This document shows, piece by piece, positions 56,852-64,000 of a DNA stretch of 64,000 nucleotides. The stretch's first letter is position 1, and each line of letters opens with the position of its first letter. The DNA lies in contig CAWJLA010000001.1 in the NCBI GenBank assembly GCA_963843605.1, positions 372,001 to 436,000 of the forward strand. The letters are read 5' to 3'. Both the position numbers and the translations under genes were made by a program. The notes below the pieces were generated by a model. The model was not told the origin of the DNA. It saw nothing but the letters and a program-made list of their open reading frames with translations, and did not search any database. Origin of the DNA: FEN-1297 sp963843605. GTDB lineage: Bacteria; Bacteroidota; Ignavibacteria; Ignavibacteriales; Ignavibacteriaceae.

Positions 56852-58348
56852 ATGGAAAAATTTGTCTTAGCAATCGATCAAGGAACAACAAGTTCCAGGG
56901 CAATCATCTTCGATATTCATGGCAGGATAAAATCCATTGCCCAGAAAGAATTTAAGCAGATATATCCCAAAGCCGGATGGGTAGAACATGATCCGAATGA
57001 GATTTGGTCTTCTCAAGCCGGAGTTATTGCTGAAGCAGTCTCCAGCATAGGATTAAACGGAAAATCTATAGCTGCAATCGGCATTACAAATCAGAGAGAA
57101 ACTACCGTAATATGGGATCGCGAAACCGGCAAGCCTGTATACAATGCAATCGTATGGCAGGATAAAAGAACGTCCGAAGCGTGCAACGTATTAAAAGCCG
57201 CCGGGCACGAAGAAAAAATTAAAGCGAAGACAGGATTAATAATTGACGCATACTTTTCCGGCACAAAAATAAAATGGATTCTCGACAATGTAAGCGGAGC
57301 AAGGGAAAAAGCCGAACAAGGAAAGCTGGCTTTCGGAACAATCGACAGCTGGTTGGTTTGGAACCTGACCCGGGGAAAGGAGCATATAACCGATATTACA
57401 AACGCAAGCCGAACTATGTTATTCAATATTCACACACACAAGTGGGACAATGAAATATTGGAAATTTTAGACATTCCCAAATCGATTCTACCGGAAGTAA
57501 AATCTTCAAGTGAAATATTCGGTGAAACCGGAACAACGCTTTTTGCTTCTAAAATTCCGATTGCCGGTATAGCCGGAGATCAGCAATCAGCATTGTTCGG
57601 ACAAATGTGTATTAGACCCGGCATGTTGAAAAATACCTACGGTACCGGCGGTTTCTTAGTGTTTAATACAGGAGATATTCCGATTACCTCAAAAAACAAT
57701 TTACTCACTACAATTGGCTGGAAAATAGACGGCAAGGTAAGTTATGCTCTTGAAGGAAGTATATTTATTGCAGGTGCGGTTGTTCAATGGTTAAGAGACG
57801 AGCTTCAAATAATCAAGACCGCATCCGAAATAGAAGAATTAGCCGGAAGTGTGGAGAATAACGGCGGAGTTTATTTGGTACCGGCTTTTGCAGGTTTAGG
57901 CGCCCCGTATTGGGATCAATACGCACGCGGCGCAATTTTCGGATTAACACGCGGAACCAAGCGCGGCCACCTTGCAAGAGCCGCATTGGAAGCAATTGCC
58001 TTCCAGACAATGGATGTTCTCAAAGCAATGGAATCCGATTCGGGAATGAATGTAACTGAGCTTCGTGTTGACGGAGGAGCAACTGCAAACAATTTATTAA
58101 TGCAGATACAATCGGATATACTGGGTATCCCGATAATACGGCCGAAAATTTCCGAAACAACTGCCTTAGGTGTTGCTTATCTGGCCGGTCTGGCAGTTGG
58201 CTATTGGAACGGGTATGATGAAATTGCAAGTCAATGGCAAATAGATAAAAAATTTGAACCGAAATCGGACATGAATAATATTAATCAGATAAAAAACTCT
58301 TGGACCAAAGCCGTGTCCCGCTCTAAAAATTGGCTGAATGAGGACTAG
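56852..58348 (+). CDS. glpK: Glycerol kinase
   Basis: A 498-residue cytoplasmic kinase (FGGY family) that makes glycerol 3-phosphate from glycerol and ATP. The N-terminus is MEKFVLAIDQGTTSSRAIIFD. Family marks are KAGWVEHDPNEIW, GITNQRETTVIWDR, AIVWQDKRTSEAC and the FGGY C-terminal signature region ELRVDGGATANNLLMQIQSD. Length and order match E. coli GlpK (502). I take ATG 56852 because of the ribosome-binding site TGAGAGG in front. The upstream ATG at 56837 would add only five residues. It is the first gene of glpK-glpD-glpF, with a 9-nt gap to glpD. Confidence 0.97.
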   Translation: MEKFVLAIDQGTTSSRAIIFDIHGRIKSIAQKEFKQIYPKAGWVEHDPNEIWSSQAGVIAEAVSSIGLNGKSIAAIGITNQRETTVIWDRETGKPVYNAIVWQDKRTSEACNVLKAAGHEEKIKAKTGLIIDAYFSGTKIKWILDNVSGAREKAEQGKLAFGTIDSWLVWNLTRGKEHITDITNASRTMLFNIHTHKWDNEILEILDIPKSILPEVKSSSEIFGETGTTLFASKIPIAGIAGDQQSALFGQMCIRPGMLKNTYGTGGFLVFNTGDIPITSKNNLLTTIGWKIDGKVSYALEGSIFIAGAVVQWLRDELQIIKTASEIEELAGSVENNGGVYLVPAFAGLGAPYWDQYARGAIFGLTRGTKRGHLARAALEAIAFQTMDVLKAMESDSGMNVTELRVDGGATANNLLMQIQSDILGIPIIRPKISETTALGVAYLAGLAVGYWNGYDEIASQWQIDKKFEPKSDMNNINQIKNSWTKAVSRSKNWLNED

Positions 58349-58357
58349 GACGTTAAA

Positions 58358-59917
58358 ATGAAAAGGGAAATCCTTATTAATGAGATCGAGGACCGGGATA
58401 AAAATTGGGACATCATTATTATAGGCGGAGGTGCAACAGGTTTGGGATCGGCATTAGATGCCGCATCCAGAGGTTACAAAACACTTTTGTTGGAACAACA
58501 TGATTTCTCAAAAGCGACTTCAAGCAGAAGCACAAAACTTGTGCACGGGGGGGTTCGATATTTACAGCAAGGCAACATTGCGCTGGTCCTGGAAGCTTTG
58601 CACGAACGCGGTTTGTTAAGGCAGAACGCTCCTCACTTAGTATTCAACCAGTCTTTTGTAGTACCGGTTTACGATTGGTGGGGCGGGCCTTTTTACGGCA
58701 TCGGTTTGAAACTTTATGATGTATTAGCCGGAAAACTCGGACTCGGCCAATCCAAAATATTATCCCGCGACGAAACAATACAACTTATCCCCAATGTCGA
58801 GCCTGAAGGGTTACGGGGAGGTGTAATTTATTTCGACGGTCAATTCGATGATTCGAGAATGGCGATAAACCTGGCCCAATCTGTAATTGATCACGGCGGT
58901 ACGGTGATAAATTATGTGGAAGTTATCCGGCTTTTAAAAAATAACGGATTAATCATAGGCGTAATCGCAGTTGATAAAGAAACAGGCGAAGAATACGAAA
59001 TCAAATCGAGAGTTGTAATTAATGCTACCGGTGTTTTTACCGACAGCATCTTAGTAATGGATGATCCCTCTGCGAAAAGATTGATTTCAGCAAGTCAAGG
59101 GGTGCATATCGTTTTGGATAAAGAATTCCTTCCCGGCGATTCCGCAATAATGGTACCTCAAACCGATGATGGAAGGGTTCTTTTTGCGGTCCCCTGGCAT
59201 AATAAAGTAGTTGTCGGGACAACCGATACCGAAGTCTCTCAAATCACTTTAGAACCCAGAGCTTTTGACGAAGAGATTGATTTCATAATGACGCACGCTA
59301 AAAGATACATGAAAATGGATCCTTCAAGATCTGATGTTAAAAGCATCTTTGCCGGATTACGTCCGCTTGTAAGGCCGTCAACAAATAAAAATACCGCGGC
59401 TATTTCGCGCGATCATTATCTCAAAGTATCTAATTCAGGCATGGTAACAATTACGGGCGGTAAATGGACAACATATAGGAAAATGGGAGAAGATACTATC
59501 GATATGGCCATTACCGTAGGACAACTGGAGATAAAAAAATGCATTACCCATTCGCTAAGAATTCACGGTTGGTTTAATAACATCGATAAAAACGATCCCC
59601 TGTATTTCTACGGCTCCGATTCAATTGCTATCAGAAAATTAACCGAGGAGGAGCCGGGTATGGATGAAAAAATTTGCGACTCCTTCCCAAATATAAAGGC
59701 GGAAGTCGTATGGCATGCGAGGAAAGAATTTGCCAGAACTGTTGAAGATGTTTTGGCAAGGCGTATCCGATGTTTGTTTTTAGATGCAAGGGCCAGTATA
59801 GAAATGGCTCCGATTGTTGCTCGAATTCTTGCCGAAGAATTAAAGAAATCTAACGAATGGGAGAAAACTCAAATAAAAGAGTATAAAAAATTAGCCAATG
59901 AATATTTACTCAACTAA
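58358..59917 (+). CDS. glpD: FAD-dependent glycerol-3-phosphate dehydrogenase
   Basis: A 519-residue membrane-associated flavoenzyme that oxidises glycerol 3-phosphate to dihydroxyacetone phosphate and passes electrons to the quinone pool. The dinucleotide fold starts at WDIIIIGGGATGLGSALDA and is followed by SKATSSRSTKLVHGGVRYL, the family's FAD-contact signature. Further marks are VINATGVFTDSI, PWHNKVVVGTTDTEV and FAGLRPLVRPS; a C-terminal DAO_C domain (EVVWHARKEFARTVEDVLARR) ends the chain. It lies 9 nt after glpK and 15 nt before glpF, clearly one operon. Confidence 0.96.
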   Translation: MKREILINEIEDRDKNWDIIIIGGGATGLGSALDAASRGYKTLLLEQHDFSKATSSRSTKLVHGGVRYLQQGNIALVLEALHERGLLRQNAPHLVFNQSFVVPVYDWWGGPFYGIGLKLYDVLAGKLGLGQSKILSRDETIQLIPNVEPEGLRGGVIYFDGQFDDSRMAINLAQSVIDHGGTVINYVEVIRLLKNNGLIIGVIAVDKETGEEYEIKSRVVINATGVFTDSILVMDDPSAKRLISASQGVHIVLDKEFLPGDSAIMVPQTDDGRVLFAVPWHNKVVVGTTDTEVSQITLEPRAFDEEIDFIMTHAKRYMKMDPSRSDVKSIFAGLRPLVRPSTNKNTAAISRDHYLKVSNSGMVTITGGKWTTYRKMGEDTIDMAITVGQLEIKKCITHSLRIHGWFNNIDKNDPLYFYGSDSIAIRKLTEEEPGMDEKICDSFPNIKAEVVWHARKEFARTVEDVLARRIRCLFLDARASIEMAPIVARILAEELKKSNEWEKTQIKEYKKLANEYLLN

Positions 59918-59932
59918 TTACGGAAAAGTAAT

Positions 59933-60640
59933 ATGAATCCTTTTATCGGAGAGATTATCGGAACAATGTTATTAATTATCTTAGGTGACGGAGTCGTAGC
60001 AAATGTTGTATTGAATAAAACTAAAGGGAACAACAGCGGATGGATTGTAATAACATTCGGATGGGCAATCGGTGTTTTCGTAGGTGTATTTTGCGTAGGT
60101 TCTATCAGCGGTGCCCATTTAAATCCTGCCGTAACAATTGCCTTGGCAATTGTCGGTAAATTTTCATGGTCTAAGGTGCCGGAATATATATTGGCTCAAA
60201 TGATCGGTGCTATGTTAGGTGCTGCATTAGTCTGGATTCAATACAAACAGCATTTCGAGGCAACTCCGGATTCCGATTTAAAACTTGCGGTATTTTGCAC
60301 CGGCCCCGGTATCCGATCGTACGTAAATAATTTTATTTCTGAAGTAATCGGGACATTTGTTCTTATATTTGCCGTTCTTTACATCGCGGCACCCAAAGTA
60401 GGAATCGGTGCAATATCAGCACTTCCCGTCGCACTTGTAGTTTTTGGTATCGGCCTTTCTTTGGGAGGAACAACAGGATACGCAATAAATCCGGCAAGAG
60501 ATTTGGGCCCACGTTTAATGCATGCAATTTTACCCGTTTCGAAAAAAAGAGACAGCGACTGGAAATACGCGTTGATACCAATTTTAGGCCCGATTATCGG
60601 CTCTATATTGGCAGCGGTTTTATATCTTTATTTGAATTAG
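59933..60640 (+). CDS. glpF: Glycerol facilitator (aquaglyceroporin)
   Basis: A 235-residue inner-membrane channel with six predicted helices and two re-entrant loops. The first NPA box is GAHLNPAVTIA (N64) and the second is GYAINPARDLGPR (N186), with Asp190 after NPAR, the mark of glycerol-conducting members as opposed to water-only aquaporins. It completes the glycerol operon: entry, phosphorylation, oxidation. Confidence 0.95.
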   Translation: MNPFIGEIIGTMLLIILGDGVVANVVLNKTKGNNSGWIVITFGWAIGVFVGVFCVGSISGAHLNPAVTIALAIVGKFSWSKVPEYILAQMIGAMLGAALVWIQYKQHFEATPDSDLKLAVFCTGPGIRSYVNNFISEVIGTFVLIFAVLYIAAPKVGIGAISALPVALVVFGIGLSLGGTTGYAINPARDLGPRLMHAILPVSKKRDSDWKYALIPILGPIIGSILAAVLYLYLN

Positions 60641-60813
60641 AAAGTATAGTAACACCGTTTTGAAATGGAATTATACATCCCTCTAATGAATTAAAAGTAT
60701 TTTCTCAGTTTCGGAATATAAAAGAAAATTATTTATACCATAAGTGCATATAACTATTTTGAATAGTGCGGAGTTTAATGTTACGGGAAATTTCTCAATA
60801 CCTATTCCTAAAT
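60641..60813. other. Convergent gap between glpF and GH92 copy 4
   Basis: 173 nt of A/T-rich sequence with no clear hairpin of note and no open frame. Confidence 0.4.
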
Positions 60814-63105
60814 TTACTTGCTGCCCGACGGGGCTGTATTTTCATCAGGGGTATCGGTCATTTCAAATTCAAGCACGTTATGTTTGAATAGATCGGAATA
60901 TTTTAAAAAATATCCCTTCAACGGTTGACCGTCAAGTTTAATTGATTTAACGTATATATTTTTAGCCGTAAGATTATGTGCAATAATCGTAAAAGTTTTT
61001 TTCGTATGTCCGGAAAGAGAAATTACCGTTTTGGGGAAAAACGGCTTTCCGATTGCATATAAATTTGAAACCGGGGAAACCGGATAGAATCCGAGCGCTC
61101 CGAAAATATACCATGCAGACATTTGTCCGCTGTCGTCGTTCCCGCTTAGTCCTCCCGGACCCAATCCGTATTCCTCGTTCATAGTTTGAGTAACTAATCT
61201 TTGGACTTTCCACGGCTGGCCGGAATAGTCATACAAATAAATGATCTGATGACTGGGTTCATTCCCGTGCCAATATTGTCCGGCTTCAAAAAATCTATCG
61301 AGATCTTCGTTAAATGCTTTTGTACCTCCCATCAATCCTATCAAACCATTAACATCTTGAGGCACATACCAGTTGTACTGCCATGGCGTACCCTCGGTAA
61401 TAAATGATACATATTTATCTCGCTTCAGATCTTTTTCAAATGAACCATCCGCATGACGTCCGTTTATATTGTGATATGCCGGATCAAAAACATTTCTGTA
61501 ATTTTCAGACCGCTTCAAGAAGTAGCGATAATCATTAATCTTTCCCATTTTTTTAGCTGCCTGAGCCAATGCAAAATCGTCATACGCATATTCCAGTGTT
61601 CTGGATACTTGTTCCCCTTGATGAAAGGCTTCCTTAACAGAATCCTCCAATGGGATGTATCCGTATTTTAAATAAGATTTTAAAGCTCTGCGCCCTTTCC
61701 CGTCAACATAGTCGGAATTTTTTAAAGGCACTTCATCGGCATTATGTTTCATTAACTCATAATCATTTTCGTTCAGCTTTACCACTCCTTTTACGAACGA
61801 TTCAGCCGCAACAGCGGTTGCATGGTCGCCTATCATTTCAGAAGTGTAACTATTCCACATTGGAAAAATCGGGAGCCATCCTCCGGCTTTAGCCATTATA
61901 AAAAGGGATTTCACCATATCCGCTTGCTGTTTCGGGATAATGATATTGTATAACGGATGTAGAGCACGGTACGTATCCCACAAAGAAAAATCACAATAGT
62001 AGTTTCCGCTTTTTATTGTATCCGTCTTTTTATTTCCGTCGAACCGGGGATAGGAACCGTCTGCATCATTATATATTCTAGGTTGTTGAAAACTATGATA
62101 CATTGCCGTATAAAATTTTACCTTATCGTCACGGTCCCCTCCTTCAACTTTTATCTTTGACAAATATCCATTCCAAATTTCTTTTAAATTTTTACTTACG
62201 CTATCTAAGTTATCCCCCGGTATTTCGGCTTCCAGATTCTTTCGTGCTTCTTCAACACTGACGAAGGAAGTCCCGACTTTAATAATAATCTTCTCGCCCT
62301 TTTCAACTTTGAAAGAAACAAACGCTCCTATATTCTGCCTATTTTCAATGGACGTTTGATTATTTATAGTTTCATCGCCGGTATATACACCGAATGTATC
62401 GAACTGTTTTTCAATCTTTACCGCAAAATAGCCCGAAAATCCGGCTGAATTTCCCCATCCTTGATATATTTTATAAACAGGATTGTATCCGGTTACCTCC
62501 CCTTTGTCCGGCAATATTTTAATATACCCTTTATCACTATCATTATTTGGGTTAATTATTATATGTCCCTCTCCGCCTTTTTCAAAGGTAAATCGCATAA
62601 TACCGCATCTCGTAGTTGCCGAAATTTCTGCGACAATATTATAATCTTTTAGTTTTATGCTATAATAATTCGGCATCGATACTTCATCAGAATGACTGAA
62701 CCTTGAACCTCTTTTTGACGGATTACAAATCAGTCTGCCGATAGTTGGCATTACCGTCATCGATCCGTAATCTTGGGCGCATGAACCGCTGAGCCAATGA
62801 GATCCTCTGAAGCCGGTTATTAATGTGTCTTCGTAGTAATATGATGAAATACATTTCTTCTCTTTGCTTCGCGTTTCCGCAGTCCAATTCGTCATACCGA
62901 ACGGAACCGTTACCGACGGCTGTACCTGCGCATAATCCTCGCTGCCTCCGCTGTGCTTTTTCGCCGAAATCGTTGTCGACCTTGCTGTCCCGATCAGAGG
63001 ATTTACGTATTTAGTATAATCAATATTGCTTTTTAACTCCTGCGCCAAATTAAACCTGACGATAAATAAGGAAAAAACGATAATCAGCAGTTTTTTATTT
63101 TTCAT
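60814..63105 (-). CDS. GH92 alpha-1,2-type mannosidase (copy 4)
   Basis: A 763-residue secreted protein with the most canonical GH92 sequence in the window. Marks: YTKYVNPLIGTARSTTISA, TVPFGMTNWTAETRSKE, TGFRGSHWLSGSCAQDYGS, ITEGTPWQYNWYVPQDV with the general-acid Glu, YWHGNEPSHQIIYLYDYSGQPWK and LSGNDDSGQMSAWYIFGALGFYP with the catalytic-base Asp. The H-G-N-E-P-S-H loop is that of alpha-1,2-mannosidases such as Bacteroides BT3990, in which it lines the +1 subsite. This favours alpha-1,2 activity, as inference from family knowledge. It lies 8 nt downstream of the GH28-like partial gene at 63114, so they form one operon. Confidence 0.95.
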   Translation of the reverse strand: MKNKKLLIIVFSLFIVRFNLAQELKSNIDYTKYVNPLIGTARSTTISAKKHSGGSEDYAQVQPSVTVPFGMTNWTAETRSKEKKCISSYYYEDTLITGFRGSHWLSGSCAQDYGSMTVMPTIGRLICNPSKRGSRFSHSDEVSMPNYYSIKLKDYNIVAEISATTRCGIMRFTFEKGGEGHIIINPNNDSDKGYIKILPDKGEVTGYNPVYKIYQGWGNSAGFSGYFAVKIEKQFDTFGVYTGDETINNQTSIENRQNIGAFVSFKVEKGEKIIIKVGTSFVSVEEARKNLEAEIPGDNLDSVSKNLKEIWNGYLSKIKVEGGDRDDKVKFYTAMYHSFQQPRIYNDADGSYPRFDGNKKTDTIKSGNYYCDFSLWDTYRALHPLYNIIIPKQQADMVKSLFIMAKAGGWLPIFPMWNSYTSEMIGDHATAVAAESFVKGVVKLNENDYELMKHNADEVPLKNSDYVDGKGRRALKSYLKYGYIPLEDSVKEAFHQGEQVSRTLEYAYDDFALAQAAKKMGKINDYRYFLKRSENYRNVFDPAYHNINGRHADGSFEKDLKRDKYVSFITEGTPWQYNWYVPQDVNGLIGLMGGTKAFNEDLDRFFEAGQYWHGNEPSHQIIYLYDYSGQPWKVQRLVTQTMNEEYGLGPGGLSGNDDSGQMSAWYIFGALGFYPVSPVSNLYAIGKPFFPKTVISLSGHTKKTFTIIAHNLTAKNIYVKSIKLDGQPLKGYFLKYSDLFKHNVLEFEMTDTPDENTAPSGSK

Positions 63106-63113
63106 CTTTTATT

Positions 63114-64000
63114 TTAATTGTTACTGGTTTGGTATTTAATACCGGCATTTGTTTCAACCGGCAGTTTGATGTTTTTTAGTGTTTTGTTGTAGGAATTGTT
63201 AAACAGAATTATGGGTAAATCTTTACCTGAGAGTATTTGTATTCCGTCTAGGTTAATATTTTTGACATCGTCAAAAACCACAGCGGGGCGGAAGTCAAAT
63301 TTTTTATAGTGCAGTTTAAGGTTAGTTATTTTAATTCCGGATACATGTCTTATGTAAAAACCCCATGCCGGCAATTCACCGAACATTGAAAACTCGGGAT
63401 AATCAGAAACTTTTTCGGGAACTTTATTCAGCTCATCGGTTTTAATCTGCGCAATTTCTTTATCACCGCCTCCGTAAAATTGAATTGTTATATTATTAAG
63501 AGTAATATCCTCAACATAATGTCCCTTGATTCCCACGATCGATGACGGAATTAAGTTATAGGGATAATCCGGTTGTCCGATATAAGGATATCCGAGATTT
63601 GGCCTATCTTCAGAAAATTTTTTATGCCGATACCGAAGATAGTCCGGGGGACCTTCAAAAGGATACCCCAGGTCCGGTTTTCTCAAAGGAATTGAAGCTT
63701 TAAGATCTGAAATTCTAACCCTTTTAAGAATGCCGGTTTTTCCATTTTCATTTCTATTGCCAAGTCTAATGAAGATAGCATTGCCGGTATTTTCTGCATT
63801 AACATTCTCCACATCAACGTTTTCCAAAGTACCTCCGTCAACACATTCAATTGCAACTGCCGAACGGTAAGTATCGAAAATCTTCAAGTTGCGTACCGAT
63901 ATATTCTTAAAACCGCCCTTTGAAGCCGTTCCTAATTTAAAAGCACTTGCACTGGATCTAATTGTACAATCGGATACGGAAATACTGTCGCAAAAATCAT
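63114..64000 (-). CDS. GH28-like beta-helix protein, second copy (5' end outside window)
   Basis: The open frame runs from stop 63114-63116 to the window edge with no stop, so the N-terminus is missing; the TTG at 63887 is inside the gene. The visible part is the beta-helix C-terminal half (about 295 residues). It aligns well with the gene at 9459: AFKLGTASKGGFKNISV, SAVAIECVDGGTLENVDVEN, AWGFYIRHVSGIKI and FRPAVVFDDVKNI. As there, the G-H-G and R-I-K positions are not kept (KLGTASKGG; AVAIECVDGG). It carries an internal GYPF/GYPYIGQPDYP segment near residues 110-140 not seen in the other copy. It is the gene upstream of GH92 copy 4. Confidence 0.85.
   Translation of the reverse strand, partial: DFCDSISVSDCTIRSSASAFKLGTASKGGFKNISVRNLKIFDTYRSAVAIECVDGGTLENVDVENVNAENTGNAIFIRLGNRNENGKTGILKRVRISDLKASIPLRKPDLGYPFEGPPDYLRYRHKKFSEDRPNLGYPYIGQPDYPYNLIPSSIVGIKGHYVEDITLNNITIQFYGGGDKEIAQIKTDELNKVPEKVSDYPEFSMFGELPAWGFYIRHVSGIKITNLKLHYKKFDFRPAVVFDDVKNINLDGIQILSGKDLPIILFNNSYNKTLKNIKLPVETNAGIKYQTSNN

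Noticed and set aside
1..64000. SusC/SusD pair, sulfatases, transposases, integrases, CRISPR repeats, tRNA or rRNA genes
   Set aside because: I looked for their motifs and repeat patterns and found none.

Overview
The window is a low-GC, gene-dense bacterial chromosome segment dominated by secreted glycan-degrading enzymes. Nearly every catabolic gene begins with a signal peptide, Shine-Dalgarno sites are mostly weak or absent, and a hybrid two-component sensor with periplasmic propeller, kinase, receiver and AraC domains is present. This points to the Bacteroidota/Ignavibacteriota (FCB) group. No SusC/SusD-type outer-membrane pair or sulfatase is visible, which fits an Ignavibacteriota-like member (for example the Melioribacteraceae) better than a classical Bacteroides polysaccharide utilisation locus. 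That assignment is inference. I saw no tRNA, rRNA, CRISPR array or mobile element.

Layout. (1) 1-19366, minus strand: a partial beta-helix protein, GH92, an unknown secreted beta-protein, a TIM-barrel protein of unknown family, a GH71/GH99-like enzyme, a GH28-like beta-helix, a second GH92, GH89 and a third GH92. (2) 19569-22338, plus: a GH78 alpha-L-rhamnosidase interrupted by a frameshift, followed by two decayed gene remnants and a terminator. (3) 41104 down to 22953, minus: an apparent operon of sugar MFS permease, ROK kinase, a broken glucosidase gene, esterase, GH106, metallo-beta-lactamase-fold protein, GH38, GH3 and nagB. GH27 (43687-41402) lies upstream behind its own terminator. (4) 44059-48186, minus: the hybrid sensor, divergent from an uncharacterised toroid-type protein (48415-50343, plus). 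(5) 56329 down to 50742, minus: a compact operon of a stand-alone LarC C-terminal domain, a GmhA-type isomerase, a deoxyhypusine-synthase-like protein and a PfkB kinase/HAD phosphatase fusion, then a frameshifted secreted HAD phosphatase. (6) 56852-60640, plus: glpK-glpD-glpF. (7) 64000 down to 60814, minus: a second GH28-like beta-helix (partial) and a fourth GH92.

How it works together. Four GH92s, GH38, GH89, GH3, GH27, GH78, GH106, two GH28-like proteins and an esterase would strip mannose, GlcNAc, galactose and rhamnose from a complex glycan, such as a glycoprotein N-glycan or a rhamnose/uronate-containing plant or microbial polysaccharide. Released monosaccharides could enter by the FucP/GluP-like permease, be phosphorylated by the ROK kinase, and amino sugars could reach glycolysis through NagB. 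The hybrid sensor is the obvious candidate regulator. Operon 5 is unlike the rest. It looks like a sugar-phosphate (heptose-like) pathway joined to two proteins with no known place in such a pathway, and is the best candidate here for an undescribed system.

Three genes carry frameshifts or stops (GH78, the GH63/GH37-like glucosidase, the secreted HAD protein), and two short remnants flank nagB. Some of the accessory content therefore appears to be decaying, unless the underlying assembly has indel errors.
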